NCBI GenBank assembly: GCA_033763335.1
Contig: JANRKU010000141.1
Span: 1-47,396 of the forward strand
Reading direction: 5' to 3'
DNA length: 47,396 nt
Source: GCA-2794515 sp033763335
GTDB lineage: Bacteria; Chloroflexota; Anaerolineae; Aggregatilineales; Phototrophicaceae
Shown here: in pieces, positions 22,994-32,407 of the stretch
How the letters are laid out: every line of letters starts with the position of its first letter
Numbering within the stretch: the first letter of the stretch is position 1
The notes under the pieces: generated by a model
Database searches by the model: none
What the model saw: the letters and a program-made list of their open reading frames with translations, nothing else
Told to the model about the DNA's origin: nothing
Position numbers and translations under genes: made by a program

Positions 22994-25573
22994 TTAGTCG
23001 TTGCGATGTTCATCCTCAAAATCATTTTGGATGAATTGTTGCGGGTTAAAATCATCGGCATTGAAGCGCCCCAAGTTAAATTCATCATCGGGGTTATGGT
23101 TGGGCGTGGTTTCGACCACAGGGTGATGATAATCGGTGCTACTGTTCACATGACGCTCAAAAATCAGTTGCCCGTTGAGTTCATCAATCAGCACCAAATC
23201 GCCTGCCTTAAAATCACCACGCAACAGGCGCACACTCAACGGGTTTTCGATATACCGTTGGATATTGCGGCGTAATGGACGCGCCCCATATTGTTGGTCA
23301 TAACCCGTTTTGGCAATCCAATTGCGGGCGGGTTCTGTCAGGTGAATTTCGATGCCACTCTCTAATAGGCGTTCCACAATGCCCTTCATCTGCAAATCTA
23401 CCATTTTTTCCACATCTTGTTGCGATAGTGGGGCGAAAATGATAATTTCATCAATGCGATTCAAAAATTCTGGGCGGAAGGTCTCGCGCATGGCTTTTTC
23501 GATTTTTTGATGGTCAGCTACCGCTTGGCTATCAGTGGCTTGGACAAAGCCCAATGCCCCACCCTTACGGGCAAATTCTGTCCCCAAATTGCTGGTCATG
23601 ATGATGACGGTGTTTCTAAAATCCACCGTGCGCCCTTGCCCATCGGTCAGGCGACCATCTTCCAAAATTTGGAGTAAGGCATTCCATACATCAGGGTGTG
23701 CTTTTTCGATTTCATCAAACAAAACCACGCGATAGGGACGACGGCGCACCGCTTCGGTGAGTTGCCCGCCTTGCTCATAGCCAACATACCCCGGAGGCGC
23801 ACCGAATAAACGGCTCACCGTGTGTTGTTCACGATATTCGCTCATATCAATACGCACGAGCGCATCTTCATCATCAAACATAAATTCCGCCAGTGCTTTG
23901 GCGAGTTCTGTCTTGCCAACACCACTGCTCCCCAAAAAGATGAATGAGCCGATGGGACGTTTGGGGTCTTTTAGCCCACTACGTGAACGGCGGATGGCAT
24001 CAGAAATAGCTTCTACGGCTCTCTCTTGACCAATCACGCGCTTATGCAGGGCATCTTCCATGCGGAGTAATTTCTCACTCTCGCTTTCGAGCATTTGCGT
24101 GATGGGAATCCCTGTCCATTGCCCAACCACCACGGCGATGTCGCTATCTTCAACGACCTCATCCACCGTATTTTCTTGTTGCCACACATAGCGTTCACGT
24201 TCATATTCGCCTTCAAGCTGAATCCGTTGCATTTTGAAATTGGCGGCAGATTCATAATCCCGCGCCATACTCGCCGCTTCTTCTTCGGTGATAAGGCGGT
24301 CAACGGCTTCTTTCATCTCACGGAGGCGTGGGGGGACGCTATACAATGCCACGCGCACTTTGGCGGCGGCTTCATCGAGCAAATCAATCGCCTTATCTGG
24401 CAATTTACGACCCGTCACATAACGGTCAGATAGTCTCACTGCCGCTTCAATTGCACCATCGGTGATGGTGACACGGTGATGTGCCTCATAACGGTCACGC
24501 AAGCCATATAGCATTTCGATGCTATCTTCGATAGTGGGTTCATCCACATAGACAGGGGCAAAACGGCGGTCTAATGCGCCATCTTTTTCGATATATTGGC
24601 GATATTCATCCAATGTGGTCGCGCCAATACATTGCAATTCCCCGCGTGCGAGGGCGGGCTTCATCATATTACCCGCATCAATTGCCCCGCCACCTGCGCC
24701 AGCGCCAACGACTTGGTGCAATTCATCTATAAACAAGATGATTTCGCCGTGTGCATTTTGCACTTCCTCAATGGCGGCTTTTAGGCGTTCTTCAAATTCG
24801 CCTCTAAATCGGCTACCCGCCAACATACTGGCAAGGTCGAGGCTAATCACGCGCTTGTTATGCAAAATTTCTGGCACATCGAGGTTCACAATGCGTTGTG
24901 CCAATCCTTCGACAATCGCCGTTTTACCAACACCCGGTTCTCCGATGAGGACAGGGTTATTTTTGGTACGACGGCTGAGGATTTGTATCACCCGCAATAC
25001 TTCGGCATCGCGCCCAATCACAGGGTCGAGTTTGCCTTCCATCGCCATACGGGTTAAATCACGGCTATATTTTTCGAGGGTACGATAGCGACTTTCTGCT
25101 TGTGGGTCTGTAACCCGTTGTCCACCGCGCACATCTTTAATATTGTCGAGTACACGGTCACGGGTGATGCCATTATCGGTCAAAATTTTGGCAATCGGTG
25201 TGTTGCGTTCTGATAGCACCGCTAAAAAGATGTGTTCGGTGCTGATATATTGGTCGTTTAGGCGATTGGCTTCTTCGTTGGCGAGGTCTATCACCCGTTT
25301 GACGCGGGGGGTGATAAATACCTGTCCTTCCCCACCACCATAAATCGTGGCTTTGGGGCTGGCTTGGAGGATATTATCTATGCGAGAACGGAGCAAACTT
25401 ATATCAACAGTCATTCGCTCCAAAATTTGTGGAATGACCCCATCACTTTGCTCCAATAAGGCTAACAAGATGTGTTCGGTATCTACCTGATTATGCCCAT
25501 ATCGTTGTAAAATTTCATACGCACGGGCGGCGGCATCTTGGGCGCGTTCTGTAAAACGGTCAAAACGTATCAT
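22994..25573 (-). CDS. clpC: ClpC-type AAA+ unfoldase
   Basis: An 859-residue Clp/Hsp100 ATPase that unfolds proteins for the ClpP protease. Residues 1-145 are a double Clp-N repeat. D1 has GEPGVGKT (about 212) and Walker B LFIDELH; D2 has GSSGVGKT (about 554) and VVLFDEIEKAHPD. The middle region is short (about 410-485, with one UVR-like stretch EEEAASMARDYESAANFKMQ). This points to ClpC rather than ClpB. A tripeptide LGF (in GGALGFVQ) lies where the ClpP-docking loop is expected. A 55-residue acidic, Asn-rich tail (ending DFEDEHRND) extends beyond the usual C-terminus. No CIRCE or CtsR operator was seen in the divergent upstream gap. Confidence 0.95.
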   Translation of the reverse strand: MIRFDRFTERAQDAAARAYEILQRYGHNQVDTEHILLALLEQSDGVIPQILERMTVDISLLRSRIDNILQASPKATIYGGGEGQVFITPRVKRVIDLANEEANRLNDQYISTEHIFLAVLSERNTPIAKILTDNGITRDRVLDNIKDVRGGQRVTDPQAESRYRTLEKYSRDLTRMAMEGKLDPVIGRDAEVLRVIQILSRRTKNNPVLIGEPGVGKTAIVEGLAQRIVNLDVPEILHNKRVISLDLASMLAGSRFRGEFEERLKAAIEEVQNAHGEIILFIDELHQVVGAGAGGGAIDAGNMMKPALARGELQCIGATTLDEYRQYIEKDGALDRRFAPVYVDEPTIEDSIEMLYGLRDRYEAHHRVTITDGAIEAAVRLSDRYVTGRKLPDKAIDLLDEAAAKVRVALYSVPPRLREMKEAVDRLITEEEAASMARDYESAANFKMQRIQLEGEYERERYVWQQENTVDEVVEDSDIAVVVGQWTGIPITQMLESESEKLLRMEDALHKRVIGQERAVEAISDAIRRSRSGLKDPKRPIGSFIFLGSSGVGKTELAKALAEFMFDDEDALVRIDMSEYREQHTVSRLFGAPPGYVGYEQGGQLTEAVRRRPYRVVLFDEIEKAHPDVWNALLQILEDGRLTDGQGRTVDFRNTVIIMTSNLGTEFARKGGALGFVQATDSQAVADHQKIEKAMRETFRPEFLNRIDEIIIFAPLSQQDVEKMVDLQMKGIVERLLESGIEIHLTEPARNWIAKTGYDQQYGARPLRRNIQRYIENPLSVRLLRGDFKAGDLVLIDELNGQLIFERHVNSSTDYHHPVVETTPNHNPDDEFNLGRFNADDFNPQQFIQNDFEDEHRND

Positions 25574-25729
25574 GTGTCGTCTCTATCTCTAAAACATCGT
25601 TACTATAACAATTGTATCCCGATTTGTTTTTTGGTGCTTGTCTCATCCCCCTATGATACCCACTCTGTATAAGAAATATGTTCACAACTCGTAAAAAATT
25701 TTGTAGAAGTTTGTAGGGTCATGTTCCGT

Positions 25730-25735
25730 TATAAT
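25730..25735 (+). promoter_or_regulatory. Possible -10 element
   Basis: TATAAT precedes the small membrane-anchored gene by about 40 bases in the divergent gap with clpC; no good -35 sits at the normal distance. Confidence 0.3.
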
Positions 25736-25775
25736 AAGGTTATGTTATCGGATGCTTCAAAAGGACAATTTAATC

Positions 25776-26339
25776 ATGATGATGAAAAGTAAAAACGCAC
25801 GGCTGTTATTGGGGATGAGCGGATTTGCCGTTTTATTTGGGGTTGTGGTGTTCGCACTCGTCACCCGTGTGATGACCGACCAAGATTATATCAATAGCCT
25901 TGTGCCTACCAGCGCCTTGCCAGATACGATTTGGGAACGTGTGCAAGCCAGCCCAGATAATAATAGCCGTACCACGGTTGAATTACGCCGAACAGAACCG
26001 ACCAGCTTGGTCTATTTAGATTTTTTGCGGTTTGATGCCACCACACCCAAACCAGAAACGGCACTTATCGCCACCGAAAAAATTGATGATGCGTGGATTA
26101 CTGCCGCCCTCAGCAGTTATGATAGTTCACGTCGCCTAAAAACCTGCACCATTGGCGATGTGCGTTTATATGAGTATGATGCAGTCATTGAAAAATTAGC
26201 ATATAATTTGCGCTATTGGGTGATTCCTATCACACCCACACGGTCAGCAACCCTCATCGTTGCCGTGACGGTAGATAATCGCCCCTATTTTGATGAACTG
26301 TCTAAAAATTTACGTCCCAATGAACCTGCATGTCCTTAA
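25776..26339 (+). CDS. Membrane-anchored protein of unknown function
   Basis: A 187-residue protein starting at the first ATG of an ATG triplet (25776), about 10 bases after AAAGGA; the frame extends to 25752. One N-terminal hydrophobic segment (ARLLLGMSGFAVLFGVVVFALV) anchors a soluble extracellular domain. That domain has KTCTIGDVRLYEYDAV and YNLRYWVIPITPTRSATLIV and looks beta-rich. I do not recognise the family. It lies 13 bases upstream of the biotin-carrier gene, so they are likely in one operon, but the link in function is unclear. Confidence 0.75.
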   Translation: MMMKSKNARLLLGMSGFAVLFGVVVFALVTRVMTDQDYINSLVPTSALPDTIWERVQASPDNNSRTTVELRRTEPTSLVYLDFLRFDATTPKPETALIATEKIDDAWITAALSSYDSSRRLKTCTIGDVRLYEYDAVIEKLAYNLRYWVIPITPTRSATLIVAVTVDNRPYFDELSKNLRPNEPACP

Positions 26340-26352
26340 AAGGCAATAAAAT

Positions 26353-26841
26353 ATGACTATTACGTATCAGCATGGCGAAACACTCTATCACCTTAATTTA
26401 GAAAATGGCGCGGGTGGCACACATACCATCACCATCAATGGGGCGGTATATGACATCCAAGCCACCCCATTACAAAATGGGGCATGGCTCATCACATGGG
26501 AAGGCGGGCGCGAGGTGGTCTATACTGCCCGCAATAGTGCAGAACGCTATGCCCATGTGGATGGGCGTAGTTTTACCCTAACGCAACCCAATCCCCAAGC
26601 ACGCAAACGCAAACGGGCAGGCGGTGGTGATGACCTCACGGCACAAATGCCCGGTAAAGTGGTAGATGTGCTGGTGAACGCAGGGGATGTGGTCAAAAAA
26701 GGGCAAACCCTGTTGTTATTAGAGGCGATGAAGATGGAAATCCGCGTCAGTGCGCCTCATGATGGGACAATTAAAGGGGTTTTTACCAAAAAAGGGGATG
26801 TGGTTGACCGTGGGCAACGGTTAGTCGAAATTGCGGAATAA
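26353..26841 (+). CDS. Biotin carrier protein with BT-like N-terminal domain
   Basis: A 162-residue carrier. The C-terminal half (about 92-162) is a biotinyl domain with the canonical EAMKM; the biotinylated residue is K127. It starts at LTAQMPGKVVDVLVNAGD and has a KKGQTLLLLEAMKMEIRVSA core. Residues 1-75 resemble the BT domain that joins carboxylase and carrier in acyl-CoA carboxylase alpha chains (HTITINGAVYDIQATPLQ, RYAHVDGRSFTLTQPN). A basic segment, KRKRAGGG, links the two. The carboxylase at 3735-5240 ends exactly where this domain would begin, so the two genes together would equal a normal alpha subunit. No carboxyltransferase is present here. Confidence 0.93.
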   Translation: MTITYQHGETLYHLNLENGAGGTHTITINGAVYDIQATPLQNGAWLITWEGGREVVYTARNSAERYAHVDGRSFTLTQPNPQARKRKRAGGGDDLTAQMPGKVVDVLVNAGDVVKKGQTLLLLEAMKMEIRVSAPHDGTIKGVFTKKGDVVDRGQRLVEIAE

Positions 26842-26920
26842 AATTGGCATCTTTTGGTGATAGGCACATGGAGTATGATGAATACTGTGTGTCTATCATC
26901 CCAAAAAGGTCAATTTTTCC

Positions 26921-27904
26921 TTGATAAATCAAATCACCAGTACAGCTACTTTTCAAGCCATCAAAACAGACCCCAAAGTCCGTTCTTATTGGGTAGTGGG
27001 GATTGCCCTCGTCTTTGCGACACTTGCTTCCATCGGCATGAGAGCCGCCCAACAATTGGGCATGTCCTATCAGGTGGTAGTCTTTTGGCGCTTATTCCCC
27101 GCCTTCATCATCCTCACCCCGCTTGTCATTCGGCGGTATCGGGGACAATTAGCCAATATCAGCAGGCGCGATTTACTATTTATTTTAGCCTCTGGCTTGA
27201 TGTTGGGCATCCACTTTAATTTTCTGGCGGCATCGCTGGTCTATAGCACCATCTTGGTCTCACAAGTCATCACCAACACGGGTCCGATATGGGTGGCAAT
27301 TTTGGAAGTGAGTTTCTTCAAAGAAAAATTAGGGCGTTGGGTCATCATGGGCATTTTGCTGGCATTTGTGGGGGGCATCGTTATCGCACTTGCACCATAC
27401 ATAGAAACACCAGCAGTCATCGAAGCCACCCCCCGCTCAAGCAATTTGCCAGAACCCAATCCGTTGTTAGGCGCGGGATTAGGCTTGGCGGCGGCGATTT
27501 TTGCGGCAATTTATCTGCTTATCGGCAGGCAAGTACGGGCGCGAGTCTCGCTTATCCCTTATATTTGGATGGTAGATGGTATCGCAACCTTCGTCTCATT
27601 GGTATTTGCACTTATAAGCCAAAAACCGATATTCGGATATGTCCCAGAAGCCTTTATGTGGGTGATTGCCGTGGCAATTTTTGTCACATTATTGGCACAT
27701 GGCGCATTTAATTATGCCGTTGGCTATTTGCCCGCCACCATTGTGAGCATCTCCTCACAGGTGGTATCGGTATTGGCGGGGATTGTCGCCTTTTTGTTTT
27801 TATCAGAAACACCACTCGGATTAGAAATTGTGGGGAGTATGGTGATTATTTTGGGGGTCATGTTATCTATCATAGGACAACGGAAACCGCATAAGGTAAA
27901 ATAG
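26921..27904 (+). CDS. EamA/DMT-family transporter
   Basis: A 327-residue integral membrane protein with ten hydrophobic segments in two EamA repeats (about 25-155 and 185-320), the drug/metabolite transporter layout. Typical elements are NFLAASLVYSTILVSQVI, GPIWVAILEVSFFKEKLGRW (end of the first repeat) and YAVGYLPATIVSISSQVVSV with FLFLSETPLGLEIVGS (second). A Pro-rich loop (PRSSNLPEPNPLLG) joins the halves. The substrate cannot be told from sequence. Start is TTG at 26921, without a strong ribosome site. Confidence 0.9.
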   Translation: MINQITSTATFQAIKTDPKVRSYWVVGIALVFATLASIGMRAAQQLGMSYQVVVFWRLFPAFIILTPLVIRRYRGQLANISRRDLLFILASGLMLGIHFNFLAASLVYSTILVSQVITNTGPIWVAILEVSFFKEKLGRWVIMGILLAFVGGIVIALAPYIETPAVIEATPRSSNLPEPNPLLGAGLGLAAAIFAAIYLLIGRQVRARVSLIPYIWMVDGIATFVSLVFALISQKPIFGYVPEAFMWVIAVAIFVTLLAHGAFNYAVGYLPATIVSISSQVVSVLAGIVAFLFLSETPLGLEIVGSMVIILGVMLSIIGQRKPHKVK

Positions 27905-27939
27905 CCGAAAACATTATTTTAGCAAAGGATGGTTTAACC

Positions 27940-28653
27940 ATGCTCAAAAAATTAGTGCTATTGGCATTTTTAGCCCTTGCCGTTGTTGTAATTGTGGCAC
28001 AAGAAGCGCCTATCAAACAAGAAATTGAACTCGAAGCCAGTGATGGTCTCATCCTTAAAGGTGATTTCTATCCCCAAGAAGAAGCCAGTGTGGGCGTATT
28101 ATTGTTGCACATGAATGGTGGCACAAAAAGGCAATGGACGGCATTTATCCCCAAACTACAAGAAGCGGGATATAGCATCTTGACGGTGGATATGCGTGGT
28201 TTTGGCTCAACAGGTGGTCGTACCGATTGGACACTGGCACAAGAAGATGTGCAATTGTGGCTGGATTGGCTCAAATCACAAGAAAATGTGAGTGGTATCG
28301 CCTTAATGGGCGGTAGCATTGGCGCAAATGTGGCACTCATCGCGTGTGCCAACGACCTCGATTGCCTCACTGTGGTTGCCCTCTCCCCGGGTGAAGATTA
28401 TGCGCGGGTGCAACCATCAAATGCTGTATCACAACTCGATACACGCTCTATATTATTGGTCGCATCATATGGGGATAATTTTAGCGCCTATTCCGTGACT
28501 GCATTGGCAGAAATGGCAACGGGTGAATATGCCATCCGCATGTATACAGGTAGTCAACACGGCACAGGCTATTTTGTCGGACGTGATGCAGACCGCAAAA
28601 TGAATATGTTGATTGATTGGCTTGACGAACATACTACCATTGTCACTGAATAA
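27940..28653 (+). CDS. Secreted alpha/beta-hydrolase
   Basis: A 237-residue protein with a signal peptide (LKKLVLLAFLALAVVVIVAQ, cleavage near residue 21) and an alpha/beta-hydrolase domain. The nucleophile Ser lies in MGGSIGANVA, the acid is probably in ASYGDNFSAYS, and the His is in SQHGTGYFV. The oxyanion side has LLLHMNGGTKRQWT and the DMRGFGSTGG loop. Likely acts outside the membrane on esters or peptides. It follows the EamA gene by 35 bases and is followed by a terminator. Confidence 0.9.
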   Translation: MLKKLVLLAFLALAVVVIVAQEAPIKQEIELEASDGLILKGDFYPQEEASVGVLLLHMNGGTKRQWTAFIPKLQEAGYSILTVDMRGFGSTGGRTDWTLAQEDVQLWLDWLKSQENVSGIALMGGSIGANVALIACANDLDCLTVVALSPGEDYARVQPSNAVSQLDTRSILLVASYGDNFSAYSVTALAEMATGEYAIRMYTGSQHGTGYFVGRDADRKMNMLIDWLDEHTTIVTE

Positions 28654-28665
28654 ATGAAATAATTC

Positions 28666-28704
28666 GCAGATAGAGCAAGATGTATGTTCTATCTGCTCTT
28701 TTTT
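28666..28704 (+). terminator. Intrinsic terminator
   Basis: GCAGATAGA and TCTATCTGC with a 13-base loop, followed by TCTTTTTT, just after the hydrolase stop. Confidence 0.85.
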
Positions 28705-28747
28705 AGAATCATTATGAGGCTATCAGTAAGGTGATTAAAAAAAATTT

Positions 28748-30361
28748 ATGTTAACCATAGCAGAGGCATTAATGTTGCCACCATTTGAAGGGGCGCGGGT
28801 GGTCGCAGGGCGGCGTAACCTGCACCGCCCGGTTGGATATGTTCATAATGGCGCTGTGCCAGAGGTCGCCAATTGGCTCAATGGCGGGGAACTCATCCTC
28901 ACTACCGCTTTTAATATCCCACAAGATGAGCAAGGCAGGCGCGAGTATATTCGGGCGTTGGATGCCAAAAATGTCGCTGGACTCATCATCGCAGTGGGAC
29001 AACGCATTGAATTTGCCCCACCAGAGATGGTCGAAGTGGCAGAAGCACATGGCTTCCCGCTCATCGAAATAGATTATACGGCACGGTTTGTCGAGATGGC
29101 GCGTTCTGCCAACGAAATTATCGCCCAAGAACAAATGGCGTTGGTCACGCGGGCGCTCCATATCCACAAAACACTCACCAACCTCGTTTTAGAGGGTGGG
29201 ACGATTAAGCAATTGGCAACAGCGATGGCAGACCTCATTAAACAATCCATCAGCATCGAAAATGACCGTTTTGAGGCACTCGCCAATGCCAATATTGGCA
29301 CCGTGGATGAGGCACGGCGCTATACCCAACAATATGGGCGCACCGACCCGCGCCTCGTTAACGCCCTAGAAGCTGATATTTTCCCGCAAATCCGCAATAC
29401 CTTGCGTCCCGTGTTCATCCCCAAAATGCCCCATGTGGGGTTAGAGATGGAGCGTATCCTCGCGCCAATTGTCGTGCAGGGGCAAATTTATGGGTATTTA
29501 TGGGTGATTGCCGATGGTCGTCCATTGACCGATTTAGACCAGCTCGCCATCGAAAGTGGCGCGACAATTGCCGCCTTGATGTTGATTCATCAAGAATCGC
29601 TACAAGGGGCAGAATCGGCATTAAAAGGCAATATTTTGGCGCGATTGGTGCAAGGAGAGATGAGCGGTATCAACCTACTCACCGACCAAGCCCTACGCTT
29701 TGGACTCGATTTGCGTAAGCCATTTCGGGCGGTGGTGGTAGATTATAATGGTGCGCCATCCCCACAAGTCGTTGCACTCAATCGGCGTTTGACCAAAGCC
29801 TTTAATAATGCAGTGATTGGGCAATATGCGGGTCAAGTGATGATGCTCATGCAAGCCAATGAGGATTTGAACGCCATCGCTAAACGCATTTTTAGCGAAG
29901 CAGACACAACTCCCTCCCCTCATGGATTACGATTGGGGGTGAGCGCGGTGCATGTGGGCGCAAAACAAGCGCAATATGCCTATAGCCAATGTCGTGAGGT
30001 GTTGCATATCGCCACACGCTTATTCCCCACCGATAAAATTGTTTATTTTGAGCAACTCGGCTATATTCACACGCTTTATCTGGCGGGGCATAATGCCCTC
30101 AACGATAATCCACTCATCCCTGCTTTGCGCTTATTGCAAGAGGAGCAACAAGCCGATTTATTTCATACGCTAGAGGCTTATTTGGATGCGGGTGGCAATG
30201 GGGTGAGTACGGCAGAAATATTGCATATTCATCGTAGCACGCTGAATTATCGGCTAGAGCGGATTCAAGAAATATGCGATGTCAAATTATCTGACCCCAT
30301 AGCGCGGATGAATTTGCAAATGGCGCTAAAATTATTGAAATTATTTGATGTGTCACCTTAA
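28748..30361 (+). CDS. PucR-family transcriptional regulator
   Basis: A 537-residue regulator. The N-terminal PucR domain (1-130) has EALMLPPFEGARVVAG, ELILTTAFNIP and VAGLIIAVGQRIEFAPPEM. A GAF-like central part (about 140-290) follows. A GGDEF-like region (about 310-440) and the C-terminal HTH_30 domain end the protein. The recognition helix is in TAEILHIHRSTLNYRLERIQ, and the final helices are LSDPIARMNLQMALKLLKL. PucR relatives control purine or amino-acid catabolism, but the target genes are not in the window. It is transcribed alone, after a terminator, and is followed by a repeat element. Confidence 0.9.
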   Translation: MLTIAEALMLPPFEGARVVAGRRNLHRPVGYVHNGAVPEVANWLNGGELILTTAFNIPQDEQGRREYIRALDAKNVAGLIIAVGQRIEFAPPEMVEVAEAHGFPLIEIDYTARFVEMARSANEIIAQEQMALVTRALHIHKTLTNLVLEGGTIKQLATAMADLIKQSISIENDRFEALANANIGTVDEARRYTQQYGRTDPRLVNALEADIFPQIRNTLRPVFIPKMPHVGLEMERILAPIVVQGQIYGYLWVIADGRPLTDLDQLAIESGATIAALMLIHQESLQGAESALKGNILARLVQGEMSGINLLTDQALRFGLDLRKPFRAVVVDYNGAPSPQVVALNRRLTKAFNNAVIGQYAGQVMMLMQANEDLNAIAKRIFSEADTTPSPHGLRLGVSAVHVGAKQAQYAYSQCREVLHIATRLFPTDKIVYFEQLGYIHTLYLAGHNALNDNPLIPALRLLQEEQQADLFHTLEAYLDAGGNGVSTAEILHIHRSTLNYRLERIQEICDVKLSDPIARMNLQMALKLLKLFDVSP

Positions 30362-30381
30362 CGATAAAATCGCTATTTTTA

Positions 30382-30483
30382 CCTCACCCCCTGCCCCCTC
30401 TCCAAATTGGAGAGGGGAAAAAACCATTTTATGGGTCGGTTTAAGTCCCCTCGCCAGACTGGAGAGGGGATTTAGGGGTAAGG
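30382..30483. repeat. MITE/REP-like element, family B, first copy
   Basis: A 102-base element with outer arms CCTCACCCC / GGGGTAAGG and two inner hairpins: 30395-30417 (CCCCTCTCC / GGAGAGGGG) and 30447-30469 (CCCCTCGCC / GGAGAGGGG). A second copy at 43404 is in the opposite orientation. It lies after the PucR stop and may also stop transcription. Confidence 0.8.
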
Positions 30484-30531
30484 TTCGTTTTTAAGTTATA
30501 TATCGTGTCCGCCGTCACCTGATTGATAGTC

Positions 30532-31596
30532 TTATAGAGGGCGAATTGGGTTAGATGTATCGTTGCTATAATAGCCAGCGACTTCAACCATGCGATTTGG
30601 ACGGCGCATAATCGCCCCCATCAGATATAACACCAATGACACCCCCACCGCGATAATGCCTGTGGTCAAGAAACCACTCCCCACGCGCTTGAGCGCATCC
30701 AACGCCACCAATGTGAGCGATTCTTGCACTTGCACAGAGGCTTGTAAGTTAGAGGTCGTTGTGTTGGTGATAACATCATTGGCAATGGCATCCAACAAAC
30801 TGCCACCAAAAGATGCCCCTGTGAGCAACATAATGAGCGCGGGCAAAAATAACATCCCGCCCAGCCACATCAACAATCCCTTAAATCCGCGCCCACCGAT
30901 GAGTGCATTAAAGAACCACAGCACAAAGGTGATAATGGCAGTCACGGTGAAAGCGGTGTTAACCCCCTGCACCAATGACACATTCGGCAAATTTGACCAA
31001 TCCACATCGGCATTTTCGGTCAAATCCCATACGTCGGGAATGTCATTCACAAAACCAGCTTTATAGTCGCTTACAACCGCTAATATCTCTTCATCAGAAA
31101 CACCAGCAGGCTTGCAGGTAGGCAGTGTATCGGTTGGGACGGTGGTCGTTGTGGTACAAATCTCTAAAGCACGAATATAAGTCGAGGCAAACGCATCCCC
31201 TTGTGCGCCAGCTAGTGCCTGTTTGATGGGGATTAAATCCACTGTGAGGGTTAAGCCTGTGCTGGGATTTTCAAAGAAGGTGAACAAGTTATTCACCAAG
31301 CCAACGGTGGTGTTCCGCATATAGTCGGCGGGAATAATACCTTGAATAGATTCTACCAATGCGGGGAAGGCTGGAGAATCTTTATCGAGGACTTGTTGCC
31401 CATTCACTTCCAAATTTGCCAAAAATTCGGGCAAGCCATCGGTGCGAATTGCTTCATAGAGGGCATCATTATCGGTCACATCTAAATAAAATTGTTTGTC
31501 AAATGCCCATGACCGCACGGCGGTGAACATCAAAAAGCCAAAAATCACCCAAAGGGTGACGAAGATATAAAAGAAAAATCCTAAACAACCGCGCAT
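30532..31596 (-). CDS. Integral membrane protein of unknown function
   Basis: A 354-residue protein with an N-terminal hydrophobic segment (GFFFYIFVTLWVIFGFLMF), a large extracytoplasmic domain (about 30-210), then three to four further segments (TAFTVTAIITFVLWFFNALI; MLFLPALIMLLTGASF; FLTTGIIAVGVSLVLYLMGA). The outer domain includes CTTTTTVPTDTLPTCK, two Cys that could form a disulfide. It ends with a short basic tail. The general layout is shared by many uncharacterised Chloroflexota membrane proteins, and I cannot assign a role. It is transcribed alone. Confidence 0.75.
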   Translation of the reverse strand: MRGCLGFFFYIFVTLWVIFGFLMFTAVRSWAFDKQFYLDVTDNDALYEAIRTDGLPEFLANLEVNGQQVLDKDSPAFPALVESIQGIIPADYMRNTTVGLVNNLFTFFENPSTGLTLTVDLIPIKQALAGAQGDAFASTYIRALEICTTTTTVPTDTLPTCKPAGVSDEEILAVVSDYKAGFVNDIPDVWDLTENADVDWSNLPNVSLVQGVNTAFTVTAIITFVLWFFNALIGGRGFKGLLMWLGGMLFLPALIMLLTGASFGGSLLDAIANDVITNTTTSNLQASVQVQESLTLVALDALKRVGSGFLTTGIIAVGVSLVLYLMGAIMRRPNRMVEVAGYYSNDTSNPIRPL

Positions 31597-31673
31597 ACAA
31601 GCTCCTTTAATTGTGAATGATTTCGTTATTGATTGTAACGCAAAAATGCAAACCCCATACTATGAATACGCTA

Positions 31674-31699
31674 ATTGGGCGCAAACTGTTGCGCCCAAT
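31674..31699. repeat. Palindrome related to family A
   Basis: ATTGGGCGCAA and TTGCGCCCAAT around a short centre, in the gap before the uracil-DNA glycosylase stop. Same architecture as family A with the ends changed to ATTGGGC. Confidence 0.7.
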
Positions 31700-31706
31700 A
31701 TATAGC

Positions 31707-32351
31707 TTAAAATAATTTGAGTTGTTTGGGAGTGCTATCTACAGGGGGGGTATCTTCTGTTTTTGGGGTATTTTCGCCACGTTTTTGGCGCATCTCCTCT
31801 AATAAGAGGGGAATCCGCCGAATATCTGCTTCCATATCATGCCGTAGGGGTGGGTTGCGGAGGGCGGCGGCGGGATGATAAAGCGGATAGTACACACATC
31901 GCTCATCATATTTGGGTTTGCCATGAATGGTGCTAATTTTTGCATCTGGAAAATAGCGTGCCATGCTAAATCGTCCCAATGTGACGATGAGCAAGGGGTC
32001 TATGAGCGCAATTTGGTCATCCAAAAAATGCTTACAGGCGATAATTTCATCTGGGAGTGGGTCGCGGTTTTCTGGGGGACGATGTTTGACCACATTGGCA
32101 ATAAATACCTGTTGGCGGGTCATATTGATGAGATTGAGCAAATAATCTAAATATTGTCCAGAACGCCCCACAAATGGCAATGCTTTGATGTCTTCTTGCT
32201 CACCAGGGGCTTCACCGATGAATAAAATCTCGGCATGAACATTGCCATGTCCGGGGACACCATTACGGGTATTCTCATGGAGCCGACACGCAGTACAGGC
32301 TTTGACCATCGTGGCAATTTCGGCAAGTTTTTGGGCGCGGTCATCAGACAT
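31707..32351 (-). CDS. Family 4 uracil-DNA glycosylase
   Basis: A 214-residue enzyme that removes uracil from DNA, acting in base-excision repair. The start at 32351 has AAGGAG 9 bases upstream; the frame extends to 32381. The family motifs are FIGEAPGEQEDI near the N-terminus and YHPAAALRNP near the C-terminus. The iron-sulfur Cys include CTACRLHEN and two more (CKHFLDDQ and the CVYYPLYHP region). VVKHRPPENRDP is the substrate loop. The Lys/Glu/Pro-rich tail (about 183-214) ends in PKQLKLF and may bind a clamp or other partner. It is separated from the isocitrate dehydrogenase gene by 56 bases. Confidence 0.93.
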   Translation of the reverse strand: MSDDRAQKLAEIATMVKACTACRLHENTRNGVPGHGNVHAEILFIGEAPGEQEDIKALPFVGRSGQYLDYLLNLINMTRQQVFIANVVKHRPPENRDPLPDEIIACKHFLDDQIALIDPLLIVTLGRFSMARYFPDAKISTIHGKPKYDERCVYYPLYHPAAALRNPPLRHDMEADIRRIPLLLEEMRQKRGENTPKTEDTPPVDSTPKQLKLF

Positions 32352-32407
32352 TTGCACAAACTCCTTATGGATGATAGGCATTATCTAATGCCTATCATAA
32401 CATAATA

